Origin: Thioclava dalianensis
GTDB taxonomy: Bacteria; Pseudomonadota; Alphaproteobacteria; Rhodobacterales; Rhodobacteraceae
Assembly: GCF_000715505.1 (NCBI RefSeq)
Contig: NZ_JHEH01000023.1
Location: forward strand, 1 to 53,300
Length of the DNA: 53,300 bases
Direction: 5' to 3'
The position numbers and the translations under genes are program-made. Positions 19,248-27,559 of this stretch are shown here, in pieces. The stretch's first letter is position 1. Every line of letters starts with the position of its first letter. The notes beneath the pieces were generated by a model, which had not been told where the DNA came from, ran no database searches, and worked only from the letters and a program-made list of their open reading frames with translations.

Positions 19248-19717
19248 CAAAGGCTTGATACGTCCCCTATGGGGCCACTCACGTTCGCGGTGCTTCCGTC
19301 AATGTTGTGCAGCAAAAAGTATCGTGATTTGCCACCGAGATCACCAAACACACGCTCAGAAATCACAACGTCACCCTGAGCCTTGTCAAAGTAGATCATG
19401 GTTGTGACCTTTAGATGTCTTTCCAGAAAATACCTAACCACATCGAGCATATCGTAGCGGGCAGAAGGGGTGTAACTTTTCTTGACGACGATAACCTTTC
19501 CGCTTTCTGGGTGATATGCAATCTCACCGACAAAATCAGACCGGCACCAAGCGGCAGACGCAACAGCAACTCGTGCATCATTGGTATACGCATCAACGGC
19601 GCGGGAGTTAACCTCTCCAGTGTATTCCCAATTGCCCCAAAAATTTTTCTTGTATTCACTCGCTGTAGACGGAGCCGCCAGAAAAATAACGATGATCGCG
19701 CAAAAAAGCTGTTTCAT
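19235..19717 (-). CDS. Secreted/periplasmic protein of unknown function
   Basis: 160 residues. It begins with a clear Sec signal peptide (MKQLFCAIIVIFLAAPSTA, cleavage expected before SEYKK) and lacks a lipobox. The mature part is about 140 residues with two cysteines (~58 and ~157) that could form a disulphide. No family recognised. The ribosome site AAGGA lies 7 bases before ATG. The gene is more AT-rich than the surrounding structural genes and ends at a terminator. It may be a late-acquired cargo gene of the fibre block, for example acting at the envelope during lysis or exclusion. That role is a guess. Confidence 0.7.
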   Translation of the reverse strand: MKQLFCAIIVIFLAAPSTASEYKKNFWGNWEYTGEVNSRAVDAYTNDARVAVASAAWCRSDFVGEIAYHPESGKVIVVKKSYTPSARYDMLDVVRYFLERHLKVTTMIYFDKAQGDVVISERVFGDLGGKSRYFLLHNIDGSTANVSGPIGDVSSLCHRG

Positions 19718-19732
19718 TGTTTTTCCTTCATC

Positions 19733-20416
19733 CTATGAAACCTCAGCAACTATAGCGCAAGAAAACGCATTTGACGTAATAATATTTGTTATCTGAGCAG
19801 GGAAATCGAAAGCAACTGTGGAAACTCTCCATTGGGTGCTTGTTGTTCTGACAATTTTTGGGGCAACGTGGATATAGTGCGATCCAGCATCGATATTTCT
19901 TCCATACAAAGCTGGCGATATAAAAGCACAATCAGCGTTTGCGCTTGTAGTGTTGATTGTCGCGATTACACCATTATTTTGAGCGTTTGCACTCGTTATT
20001 GCCGCGTTTGCAAATCCCTTGATATCCAAAGTGTCACCATTACTGACAAACGTAACTCTTCCTGTTTCGTCATACAAAGCCATTCCAAAGCCATCAGGGC
20101 TTGGAACATAAGTAGGTACGACATGGACAAGATCAGTTGGAGATCCGCGTGTGAGGAGGATGTAATCCTGCCCTAACACATTCGGGAAAAGACCCTCGGA
20201 AATGCCAATCCTAGGTAAAAGAAGATCACCACGACTTGGGTTAAAGCTGCTGACAGAATGCGTATGTCGGTAGAGTGTAATGCTTCCATCTGAGCCAGTG
20301 TATGTGTCCACCCCAGCGACAACTGATTGAGATACACCAAATACCGACATCACCGGATAAGAGGTGTCAGCTACTATACCGCCAGCCGAATTATATATTT
20401 TTGCTCCGTAACCCAT
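19733..20416 (-). CDS. Fibre-block protein, probable receptor-binding or tail-tip component
   Basis: 227 residues, family not recognised. The composition (many S, T, V, G, few charged residues) suggests a beta-rich virion surface protein. ATG 20416 is chosen because GAGG precedes it by 5 bases and it forms a TGATG junction with the upstream stop. The in-frame ATG at 20443 has no ribosome site. The block 19235-20690 has lower GC than the rest, a usual sign of exchangeable host-range genes. Function is inferred from position and composition only. Confidence 0.65.
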   Translation of the reverse strand: MGYGAKIYNSAGGIVADTSYPVMSVFGVSQSVVAGVDTYTGSDGSITLYRHTHSVSSFNPSRGDLLLPRIGISEGLFPNVLGQDYILLTRGSPTDLVHVVPTYVPSPDGFGMALYDETGRVTFVSNGDTLDIKGFANAAITSANAQNNGVIATINTTSANADCAFISPALYGRNIDAGSHYIHVAPKIVRTTSTQWRVSTVAFDFPAQITNIITSNAFSCAIVAEVS

Positions 20417-20688
20417 CAATACCTCAGAAACAGGAAATGCCATGTTATACTTGAAGACCTGGAATCCGCATTTTCATTTGAATACGAAACTGTTGTTCCT
20501 GCTGCCGTAAGCCTAATAAATATGCTCGATGTTATTATTGTGTGTTTCGTCTCATCGAAAGCTTCTGGGATCGTTATGGTCCCACTCCCCCCGTAGGGAG
20601 TGATCAGCGTTGCCACTTTGACTATCTGGCTCGTCACCAAATCACTAACTACACCGGATGATGAGATGAATTGCATTCCAAACGACAT
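20416..20688 (-). CDS. Small fibre-block protein
   Basis: 90 residues, unrecognised. Sequence is beta-prone (VKVATLITPYGGSGTITIPE) and AT-rich like its downstream partner. It is joined to both neighbours by TGATG overlaps, so the three genes are likely translated in series from the tail protein at 20688-22262. It could be a fibre assembly factor or a small tip protein. Confidence 0.6.
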   Translation of the reverse strand: MSFGMQFISSSGVVSDLVTSQIVKVATLITPYGGSGTITIPEAFDETKHTIITSSIFIRLTAAGTTVSYSNENADSRSSSITWHFLFLRY

Positions 20689-22262
20689 CAGCTAAGGTCT
20701 CCGATTACAACTCGCAGCGTGTTCGCTGAATCATAGACGCTGATCTTATTGTCCCTAATTTCCATTCGCGCCCCTGTCGTCGCGGTCCTAAGAACGCCGA
20801 TCGTCGCCGTAATCGCGCTGAGTGTCCCAACGTTCATTTTGTCTGCCGTCACCGATTTTGCCGCGAGGTGCTGGGCATAGACGGAGCCATCGAGAAGGAT
20901 GTTCACCGCCGCGATCCTTGCGACTGAAACCGATCCGCTTGGGTTCGATTGGGCAACAAGCTCCAGAAGCGCTCCGCTTGATCCTGCCTTTGCTCGGAAG
21001 GAGACCAGCGCCTGCGCATTTCCTTCAAGATCCGCGATAGCGCTGGCATTGCTGCTCACGGATGAGGTTGTGCTGTTCAGTGTTGCGGTGAGCGATGTGA
21101 TATCGTCGGCAAGCGCAAGATCGGCCTGCGAGCGCGCGTTGGTCTCCTGCGTTACTCTGGCGTCAACAAGCCCCCCGCCTTGTTCCTCTGCCGTGGCCGG
21201 GCGCAGACTGACCTCGTGCAAGGTGATATTCTTGGCCGATGGCGCCAAGCTGGGGCTTACAGATCCATCGGAGCCATTCACCAAAACTGTCAGCACATTT
21301 TTGGTGATGGTGCCGCTGATTCCGCTCGGTCGCTGAACAATGGCAGATATGCGCATCTGTTGGCCAATCGTCAGCGGCCCGCTAAGACCATCTGCAAAGT
21401 TTAGACCGGCCTTGTGAGAAGCGCCAGATACCTGCCAATCGATCGTGGCCAGAGCGCCGTTGAGAGAGCCAGAATTGAGTGTAAAGAGGATTTCCAGCGC
21501 ATATGCATCGGCATTGAGCGCCCCGACCCATTGATCTGCGCTGGTATCCGTCCTGATTCCATCTATTTCGCCAGAAGCAAGATCGAACGTCCAATCAGTT
21601 CCGACGATGAATGTTTCGCCCGGCTCCTTTGTGAGATCTCCCTGCGCGCCCACCCGCACCCAATTGTTCGCATCCTCGCTGTTGAGAAAAGCGTCTTTGA
21701 GGCAGCCCACGCTTTGCGACATCGTTGTCACAAACTCTCGCTTCGCACTCACAATTGACTCTGCCGTATTTGCGGCAGTTAGGTAGTCCTGCGTCAGAGT
21801 TGCGCGTACGCCCGCGACCTCAGATTTTAGCTCTGTCCGAAGTAGTGAAAACTGCGATTTCAGCGTATCTTGCCGAAATGAGCTGGTGAAAGTCTGGCTG
21901 AGATTGTCGAGATTTGCTTGATCTATCTCGTCTTCTGCCCGCTCCGTGAGTTGGCGTACTCTATCGGATGTGGCGGCGGAAGACTGCTCAAGATCGTCCG
22001 AGACGACCTGCGCTGCCTGCCGGGCTTGATCGGCCGCTTCTTTTGCTTCGTTGATCAGACCTTGCGCTTCTGAAATGGTTTTCGACAATCCGCTGTTTAG
22101 CGCAGCGTCAGTGGCCGCTACCTTCACAGTTCCATTCGCCATGCCTGACAAGATGCCGTTGAGCTCCTTTAGGCGCACGGCGCGGGCCTGCGCGTTGCCG
22201 CGCTCCCCGGACAGGATTTGCACCAGCTCCTTGAGGCGCTGATCAATGATGACTGACGACAT
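20688..22262 (-). CDS. Tail fibre / tail-tip protein with long N-terminal coiled coil
   Basis: 524 residues. Residues ~1-190 are helical with heptad-like A/E/Q repeats (coiled coil). Residues ~195-360 are beta-rich and may bind sugar. Residues ~365-420 are again coiled (SLTATLNSTTSSVSSNASAI). The C-terminal ~100 residues follow the pattern of DUF1983-type tail tip ends: ALLELVAQSN, VARIAAVNILLDGSVYAQHL, SVTADKMNVGTLSAITATIG, then a final MEIRDNKISVYD hairpin. Such ends occur in lambda J-like and GTA-like host-specificity proteins. It follows the tail hub-like gene by 4 bases. Confidence is good for virion tail, modest for exact role. Confidence 0.75.
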   Translation of the reverse strand: MSSVIIDQRLKELVQILSGERGNAQARAVRLKELNGILSGMANGTVKVAATDAALNSGLSKTISEAQGLINEAKEAADQARQAAQVVSDDLEQSSAATSDRVRQLTERAEDEIDQANLDNLSQTFTSSFRQDTLKSQFSLLRTELKSEVAGVRATLTQDYLTAANTAESIVSAKREFVTTMSQSVGCLKDAFLNSEDANNWVRVGAQGDLTKEPGETFIVGTDWTFDLASGEIDGIRTDTSADQWVGALNADAYALEILFTLNSGSLNGALATIDWQVSGASHKAGLNFADGLSGPLTIGQQMRISAIVQRPSGISGTITKNVLTVLVNGSDGSVSPSLAPSAKNITLHEVSLRPATAEEQGGGLVDARVTQETNARSQADLALADDITSLTATLNSTTSSVSSNASAIADLEGNAQALVSFRAKAGSSGALLELVAQSNPSGSVSVARIAAVNILLDGSVYAQHLAAKSVTADKMNVGTLSAITATIGVLRTATTGARMEIRDNKISVYDSANTLRVVIGDLS

Positions 22263-22266
22263 GGCC

Positions 22267-23850
22267 TTAGCCCCCCATCAGCTCATTGAAGTCGCCGGCC
22301 ATTTGGATCATCGAGACCGACATATTGGTTTCGATCTCGATCTCATAGTTCTGGCTGAGATTGTTAGGCAGCCGGGCTGCCTCATTCACAGCGCTGCCGA
22401 TCGCGAATAATGCGCCGTCTGCATAGATGCGATAGGTCAGTTCAGGGGTTGTGCCGCCACCATCCGCATCGATCATGATCACACCAAAGCTGGTGATAGA
22501 AGGATAGTAGAGCTTGCCCGTGCGCCACACCTGAGTAAGGGGGGAGCCCGCATCCCATCGCTTCACCTGAGCGCCGGTATCATTGCCCGCGAGGTAGTGG
22601 ACGTATCCGGTCGTCAGATCACGCCAGAAGCCCGCACAGGAAGCGTCTGCGGCTGCATAGAACGGACGGTCCCCGGTGATGTCGATGAAGCCGAGCGAGC
22701 GCTCACCGCCGACCGGTGCCGCCCACGAGAACATGTATCGGCCATTATAGTTCGTCGCGGTGATCGATGTGGGGTTCAGTTCGCGCCAATCGGAGATTGA
22801 GAAGATCTGTCGGCTGATCACCTGGGCGGAGCCATCGGGCCCGATCTGCACGAAACCTTCGATCGAGGGGAACACAGCCTGATAGCCGAGATCCACGATG
22901 CCGCGCTTCGATAGGCAGGGCAACTCGCTCTCAAGCTGGGTCTGGGTCATGTTCTCGGGATGTGTCCCTTGCATGATGTATGGCGTGCCGGTGGTCAGCA
23001 CGATCAGGCTTGACCCAAGCGCTACGAGTCCGACGACATCATGGGAGACGAGAAGCCGGTACTTCTCGGGCCATGCGTGCGGGATATAGGGCTCGCAGAA
23101 CAGCACCTGTTTGCCTGAGAACGCAGCCATCATGCCGTTCGGCATCGAGACAATACCCACCATGTCGGCAGGCGGCTGATCATAATCGACCGAATTTATC
23201 GGCTCCTGCATCGGATCGTTCGCCAGATCATGGACAAAGCTCACGCTGTTGATCGAGATCTCTTTGACGAAATAGAGCGTCGTTGCTCCGGCAAGGTCCG
23301 TTTGGCTGCGATATACTCGCATCTTAGAGACGTTTCGATCTGCCTGCGGCTGGGAGAACCCCGAGACTGTCACCACCGTGCCATCGCCGTAGTAGATCGG
23401 ACGGCTGGCGGGCGATGGCGGGCTTTCTTCGCCAAAGCCGGTGACGAAGGTATAGACGTAGAGGATCGTCTCAGCTTCCGGGTCATCGCTTTGGAGCTCG
23501 CCGGTTGTTGCAATGCTGGGCGCGTCGGCGGGCGGGTTGAGCGCCAAATCGTAGCTGGTGCCGCCTTGAAAGAGCTTTGGGCTGCCGTCGCCAGTGATGT
23601 AGAGGCGATCCGCCGCAACCGGGCCCGGAACGGCATCGACCACATCCATCCACGAGAGCCATTGCCCGTTGAAGCGGTAGATCGTGCGCGCTTCGGCCCC
23701 GAGTGTCGCTACGTCTTCCGCGTCCTGCATGGGGTCGAGCGCACCACTCTCAAGGCGGGTGTTGCGCGCAACCGTGGCATAGCCGGAGGGCAGGAGGCGC
23801 GCATTCATGCGCGGGATCGCGCCTTTAAAGCCTGTGATCCGTTCGAGCAT
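22267..23850 (-). CDS. Tail hub/stabilisation-type structural protein (position of P22 gp10)
   Basis: 527 residues from ATG 23850, which has GGAGG 5 bases upstream. An open frame runs further upstream but its extra 107 residues are the shadow of the preceding gene. The N-terminus (MLERITGFKGAIPRMNARLL) and repeated aromatic beta strands (YVYTFVTGFGEESPPSPAS, MRVYRSQ) are typical of a protein found in many podophages after the DUF6682 adaptor, likely a beta-propeller-like closure protein of the portal/tail channel. The assignment to a gp10-like role is by order of genes and not by clear homology. Confidence 0.7.
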   Translation of the reverse strand: MLERITGFKGAIPRMNARLLPSGYATVARNTRLESGALDPMQDAEDVATLGAEARTIYRFNGQWLSWMDVVDAVPGPVAADRLYITGDGSPKLFQGGTSYDLALNPPADAPSIATTGELQSDDPEAETILYVYTFVTGFGEESPPSPASRPIYYGDGTVVTVSGFSQPQADRNVSKMRVYRSQTDLAGATTLYFVKEISINSVSFVHDLANDPMQEPINSVDYDQPPADMVGIVSMPNGMMAAFSGKQVLFCEPYIPHAWPEKYRLLVSHDVVGLVALGSSLIVLTTGTPYIMQGTHPENMTQTQLESELPCLSKRGIVDLGYQAVFPSIEGFVQIGPDGSAQVISRQIFSISDWRELNPTSITATNYNGRYMFSWAAPVGGERSLGFIDITGDRPFYAAADASCAGFWRDLTTGYVHYLAGNDTGAQVKRWDAGSPLTQVWRTGKLYYPSITSFGVIMIDADGGGTTPELTYRIYADGALFAIGSAVNEAARLPNNLSQNYEIEIETNMSVSMIQMAGDFNELMGG

Positions 23851-23864
23851 CGCTGCCTCCGCTC

Positions 23865-24524
23865 TTAGAAGCCGATATAGCGGGTGCGCGGGCGCGCCCG
23901 TTGCTGACCTCGGATATTCCCTGAAAAATTGGTGTCGCACGCCCGCTCGAATTTGCCCGCGTGGTAGCCTGCAAGCTTGAGTTGGGTGAACGGCTGGTTG
24001 GGCATTGAGAATAGGCGCTCCAGCGCGCCATGAGCGATAGCAGAGCCGTGCTTGATGAACAGGAAGTCGGGGACCACATCGCCCTTGTGCTCCGGCGTCA
24101 TGCTGGCGATGCCAATCGACATGGTGTTGTCGTTGCGCGGCGTGAGGAACAGCGACAGATCGAGCTTGCACGGCTGGAACGGGATCACCGTGATCGTGTC
24201 TGGGCTCACCTGTGTGATGTAGCGCGGCGGGGAGTCCGTTTGCGCGAGATCCTTCGCGTCAAAGCTCGAATACTGGACCGGCACGAGATCGATCTCGCCG
24301 TTACAGGTCGCAACCTCAAACTGATAGATGGTCGCATATTCGGGGCATGCCACCTCGCCGCCCTGCTCTGTGAGGTCGACTTGGGTCACATAGCGCCAGC
24401 ACCGGGTGCGCTCGCAGAAGTCGATGGCTGCGAGGCGCAGGCTCTGTAGAATGAGCGGGGTGGACGCCTGTGTGCATTGCGGCCGCACGAGGGGGATGAA
24501 CTCAGCGAGGCTGATGGTCGGCAT
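23865..24524 (-). CDS. Head-tail connector-region protein
   Basis: 219 residues. N-terminus MPTISLAEFIPLVRPQC, then LQSLRLAAIDFCERTRCWRY. This helical opening recurs in podophage connector modules, but I cannot name a family with certainty. The middle is beta-rich. The C-terminus is Arg-rich (RGQQRARPRTRYIGF). AGGGGT lies 5-6 bases before ATG. It starts 3 bases after the adaptor gene and probably acts in the neck between portal and tail. Confidence 0.65.
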   Translation of the reverse strand: MPTISLAEFIPLVRPQCTQASTPLILQSLRLAAIDFCERTRCWRYVTQVDLTEQGGEVACPEYATIYQFEVATCNGEIDLVPVQYSSFDAKDLAQTDSPPRYITQVSPDTITVIPFQPCKLDLSLFLTPRNDNTMSIGIASMTPEHKGDVVPDFLFIKHGSAIAHGALERLFSMPNQPFTQLKLAGYHAGKFERACDTNFSGNIRGQQRARPRTRYIGF

Positions 24525-24527
24525 GGT

Positions 24528-25244
24528 TTACCCCTTCTGCGGCACGCCCGGCTGCATTTCCGTGGTGTTCGGGTTCTGGGTGTTGGTCAGGCCCGTCCGC
24601 ACGCCCAAGGCGCCAAGGAACTTTTGATAGTGGGCGACGGCGCGCTGTGCGCTCCCGGCCATGTTCATGTCCTTCGAATAGGCGTAGTAGAGCACGCCAT
24701 CGATCAGGACAGATTGATAGACGGTAGAGAGCGGGATTGTCGCATCGTAGGTCTCGATATCGAGCGCGTTCGAGCCAACGGGCAGCTTCTCGGGCTCTAC
24801 CGCACCAAGCACTTCCATCTTGCCGGTGCCATCATTGCCCGGGAAGACATAGAAGCTGCGCGGGGCAAGCTCCTCGAAGACGATATGTGTCACCACCTGG
24901 TTGAACGGCACGGAGTTGGTGTCATGCCAATTGGCCATCTGGCTATCGAGGATTTCGCGCTCAATCGGGGTGACGATTGGGCCAGAGACACGCGGCTTGG
25001 CGTCAACGTCGCTGGTGATGTTGCGCACCGCGCGCAGGAGCAGCGAGAAATCCTCGGGGATCTCCTGATATGTGCCTTCGGCCAGCGGGATAACTCGGGT
25101 CTCCGCAAAGGCCGAAGGGCGATGCAGGGCGATCTCCTGCATCGTGTCATTCAGGCAGTCGTTGAGCTCCGTGACAGTCCACCGGACATTCCCGGCATCA
25201 GATAGGATCGCACGGGCGCGTTTGAGAATATCCTTGGACTGCAT
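24528..25244 (-). CDS. Phage adaptor protein (DUF6682-like)
   Basis: 238 residues. The start (MQSKDILKRARAILSDAG, RWTVTELNDCLNDTMQEIAL, HRPSA) has the helical signature I associate with DUF6682 adaptor proteins, which occupy the head-tail joining position of podophages (compare P22 gp4 or T7 gp11 in role). A later segment, YQSVLIDGVLYYAYSKDMN, is also typical. GAGGAG lies 8 bases before ATG. It comes after the coat and decoration genes, as expected of a connector. Confidence 0.75.
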   Translation of the reverse strand: MQSKDILKRARAILSDAGNVRWTVTELNDCLNDTMQEIALHRPSAFAETRVIPLAEGTYQEIPEDFSLLLRAVRNITSDVDAKPRVSGPIVTPIEREILDSQMANWHDTNSVPFNQVVTHIVFEELAPRSFYVFPGNDGTGKMEVLGAVEPEKLPVGSNALDIETYDATIPLSTVYQSVLIDGVLYYAYSKDMNMAGSAQRAVAHYQKFLGALGVRTGLTNTQNPNTTEMQPGVPQKG

Positions 25245-25249
25245 CTAGC

Positions 25250-25774
25250 TCACTCCTCGCTGGAGATACCGGCCTCGGTGAGGGCGGCTTGTTCGGCGCG
25301 GATCTTCTCGATCAGCGTGTCGCGCTTGGCGTTGTGGTGCGGTTTGCGGTCGAACACCTGCTCATATTTCGCAGCAAGATCATCGTCCGAGAGGGTTTCG
25401 AGATCATCAGCCGCATTCGTGGGCTTCTCGTCCTCGTCGTGGGACTCGTCCGTGGTCTCGTCGCTTCCTTCGCTGCCCGGCGCGGCGTTCAGCGCGGGCG
25501 AGATCTGCGCGGGATCGGGCTCTTGCTTCACGCTTTCCGGCTTCTGCGCCGGGGCGGCAGGCGCTTCGGGCTTCTGCGCGGGCGTTTGGTCTTCGGCCTC
25601 GTCGGGCATGTAGACCTCGTAGCCCTCGGTGATCGATAGCAGGCGCTTGATGTGCGAATTATTTTTCACATCAGCGACGTGATCGCCCTGATCGTTCGGC
25701 GTGAAGGCATAGTTGGCGCCCTCAAGCGTCACGAGAGAGCCACCTTTGCGTTCAATCTTGCAGCGGATTTCCAT
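25250..25774 (-). CDS. Acidic structural-region protein with possible HeH/SAP-like C-terminus
   Basis: 174 residues. Residues 1-55 form a small beta-rich domain (MEIRCKIERKGGSLVTLEGA). Residues ~60-120 are a Pro/Ala/Glu/Asp-rich linker (PAQKPEAPAAPAQKPE). The end, SDDDLAAKYEQVFDRKPHH to TLIEKIRAEQ, looks like the short helix-extension-helix motif seen in small head proteins. Function unknown, perhaps head completion. The ribosome site GAGGA is 8 bases before ATG. Confidence 0.65.
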   Translation of the reverse strand: MEIRCKIERKGGSLVTLEGANYAFTPNDQGDHVADVKNNSHIKRLLSITEGYEVYMPDEAEDQTPAQKPEAPAAPAQKPESVKQEPDPAQISPALNAAPGSEGSDETTDESHDEDEKPTNAADDLETLSDDDLAAKYEQVFDRKPHHNAKRDTLIEKIRAEQAALTEAGISSEE

Positions 25775-25804
25775 CTGTCAGTTCCTCATGCTTTGATGGA
25801 GAGA

Positions 25805-25826
25805 GGCCAGCCCCAAGCGGCTGGCC
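25805..25826 (-). terminator. GC-rich hairpin after the decoration gene
   Basis: GGCCAGCC-six-base loop-GGCTGGCC, a perfect 8-base-pair stem in the 64-base gap below 25839. There is no U-run, so it is more likely a partial terminator or an mRNA-stabilising hairpin than a full stop. It ends the coat/decoration segment. Confidence 0.45.
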
Positions 25827-25838
25827 CCATAGGGTCGA

Positions 25839-26279
25839 TCAGACGTAGCGGTAGCGAACCGCGACGGTGATCTTGTCGGTGCCAGCTGCGACATCGGCAG
25901 ACAGCTTCACACCAATCGAACGGTGCTTGGTGTTGTCCTGACCGGCAGCCAGACAGGTGCTGAGCGGGATCCGGGTTTCCTTGTCGGCCACATCGATGGC
26001 CGCGCCGAACTCGGTGCCGACCGCGCGCACGCTTTCCTTGTCGCCAACCGCGCCGTCCATGACGCCGATAGCGGCAGTCGTGGTATCGAGGCCTGCGCCA
26101 ATGACGATCATGTCGGTCAGCTGTGCGGTGGCCGGGATGACGCCGATTTCGAGCGTGTCGGTAGCGGCGGTGAAGGGTTTGGTGAACGTGTGCTCATAAA
26201 GCTCGAACACCTCTTCGCCAGCGCAGTCGGGGATCATCGCGACGGCTCCAGCGATAATGAACTTCGATTGCTTGATCAT
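25839..26279 (-). CDS. Probable head decoration / capsid accessory protein
   Basis: 146 residues directly after the coat gene. Sequence is Ala/Val/Thr/Asp-rich and beta-prone (DTLEIGVIPATAQLTDMIVIGAGL, quoted only in part as ATAQLTDMIVIGAG), ending VRYRYV. This fits a small capsid-surface protein made in large amounts. GAGGAA lies 7 bases before ATG. It is bracketed by two GC-rich hairpins, which would uncouple its level from flanking genes. Family not recognised and the decoration role is inferred from size, composition and position. Confidence 0.65.
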   Translation of the reverse strand: MIKQSKFIIAGAVAMIPDCAGEEVFELYEHTFTKPFTAATDTLEIGVIPATAQLTDMIVIGAGLDTTTAAIGVMDGAVGDKESVRAVGTEFGAAIDVADKETRIPLSTCLAAGQDNTKHRSIGVKLSADVAAGTDKITVAVRYRYV

Positions 26280-26310
26280 TTCGATTCCTCAGATGGGGGG
26301 GTGGATGAAG

Positions 26311-26330
26311 GGCCCGGGCGGTGCCGGGCC
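26311..26330 (-). terminator. GC-rich hairpin after the coat gene
   Basis: GGCCCGG-GCGGTG-CCGGGCC (plus strand), 7 base pairs, in the 63-base gap after the coat stop. It lacks a U-run. A leaky terminator or RNA end-protector is likely. Confidence 0.4.
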
Positions 26331-26342
26331 GATCACTTACCG

Positions 26343-27443
26343 TCAGTTTCGCGGCGGCTTCGCGTAGGTGTCGAGCGACATCACGCCGAAGTCGCGATTG
26401 TTGAACCGCGTCTTCTTGAGGCCCACGATGGTACCAGCGACAACAGTCGGCTCGTTCTCGTAGTCCTTCGTCTCTTCCTTCCACATGAAGCGGCCAGCCG
26501 AGCTCACGCCATAGGCGATCATACCGGCCTGACGCCCCATATAGAGGGCGCGCGCGGCGGGCAGATCAGCACCAGCGCCATAGTCGTCATAGCGAATGAC
26601 GCTCTCGTGCGAGTGCAGGATCGTGTTGCCGATCATGCCCAGCCCGCCCTTGAAGATCTTGTTCTTCGATCCTTCGGCGGCGGCGGCAGCCTTCTGGATA
26701 TCGAGCCATCCCTTGTCGCCGGTATCGGTGCGCAGGAAGTGCTCTTGGAACGGCGACATGACCGTGACATAGCGATCCTCGCCCTCGACGGAGCAGGGTA
26801 CCATGTTCGCGGTGTCGGGATCGCGGGCGCGCATCATGCGGGCCGTGGTGTTGGCCGCTTCGATCAGCTCGCGCGTCATGCCGTCAGCAACCGTGATCGT
26901 CGCCTTCGAGGTCGCAGAGTTGGGATAGAGCAGGTGCTGCGCGTCGGGCTGCTGGAACGGGTTGCCAGCGTGGCCGGTATAGTCTTCATCCTCGGTATAG
27001 TCCTCGTTCACGCCGGGACCGCCCGAGAGATACATGAACATGAGCTCATCGAGGTATTTCGACCAGTAATCGCCCAAGCGATTCCGGGCGACGGCACGCA
27101 TGTCGTGCGCAGTGCGCTTGCGGGTCATCCGACCACCAGCCGAAACGGCTTTCCGGGTCTGATCGATGATCACCTCGTCCGTGTAGAACTTGAGGTTCTC
27201 TTCCTTGCCCTCGACGCGGTTGTCGCCCTCAGTGGGCTTGCCGCGCAGCTGCACCGAGAGGTCGAACGAAATACGGTCGCCTTTGTCGGTTTCGAGCTCG
27301 GTCTTCTGTTCGATGATGTTGTTGTCGCCCTTGCCCACGAACTTCTTGGAGAAGTAGGACTTTTTGAGCTGATCAACTGCGAGATTGGCTGCCCATTTCT
27401 TCTGGGCCTTTACATCGCCAAAGGGGATGATCGTCTGGGACAT
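26343..27443 (-). CDS. Major capsid protein (N4-gp56 family type)
   Basis: 366 residues. Matches the N4-gp56-like coat family by its N-terminal pattern (FGDVKAQKKWAANLAVDQLK, SYFSKKFVGKG), the ISFDLSVQLRGKP strand and the RMTRKRTAHDMR segment, with LGDYWSKYLDELMFMYLSG after it. Length is usual for the family. HK97-like fold expected. It has its own promoter/leader cassette (27477-27511), GAGGAA 7 bases before ATG, and hairpins on both sides, as expected of the most abundant late product. Confidence 0.88.
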   Translation of the reverse strand: MSQTIIPFGDVKAQKKWAANLAVDQLKKSYFSKKFVGKGDNNIIEQKTELETDKGDRISFDLSVQLRGKPTEGDNRVEGKEENLKFYTDEVIIDQTRKAVSAGGRMTRKRTAHDMRAVARNRLGDYWSKYLDELMFMYLSGGPGVNEDYTEDEDYTGHAGNPFQQPDAQHLLYPNSATSKATITVADGMTRELIEAANTTARMMRARDPDTANMVPCSVEGEDRYVTVMSPFQEHFLRTDTGDKGWLDIQKAAAAAEGSKNKIFKGGLGMIGNTILHSHESVIRYDDYGAGADLPAARALYMGRQAGMIAYGVSSAGRFMWKEETKDYENEPTVVAGTIVGLKKTRFNNRDFGVMSLDTYAKPPRN

Positions 27444-27476
27444 GATGTTTCCTCGTGTGGATATTTTTCCATCACA

Positions 27477-27511
27477 AGCACATCATGCGCCTTGCATCGG
27501 CGCTTATAGCA
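27477..27511 (-). promoter_or_regulatory. Late promoter plus leader hairpin cassette, copy d
   Basis: TGCTATAAG (27511-27503) is followed after 12 bases by GGCGCATGATGTGCT (27491-27477), matching the other copies at the core GCGCAnGATGTGC. The coat start lies 33 bases after the hairpin. Being in front of the coat gene argues that the cassette drives strong late expression. Confidence 0.65.
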
Positions 27512-27519
27512 CGGATTGG

Positions 27520-27552
27520 GCGCGGGCAAAAGACTTTGTGTTTCGCCCGCGC
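27520..27552 (-). terminator. Stem-loop between scaffold block and coat promoter
   Basis: GCGCGGGC pairs with GCCCGCGC (8 base pairs), extended by AAA/TTT pairing with one bulged base. There is no U-run on the minus strand. It stands between the 79-residue gene and cassette d and could insulate the coat transcript. Confidence 0.45.
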
Positions 27553-27559
27553 TGAGCCT

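Noticed and set aside
23851-24171. 107-residue N-terminal extension of the tail hub-like protein
   Set aside because: His/Arg/Pro-rich shadow of the upstream gene. ATG 23850 has GGAGG at 5 bases.
25923-27509. Long plus-strand reading frame opposite the coat and decoration genes
   Set aside because: It mirrors two well-supported minus-strand genes and has no ribosome site or recognisable product. High GC makes such antisense frames common.
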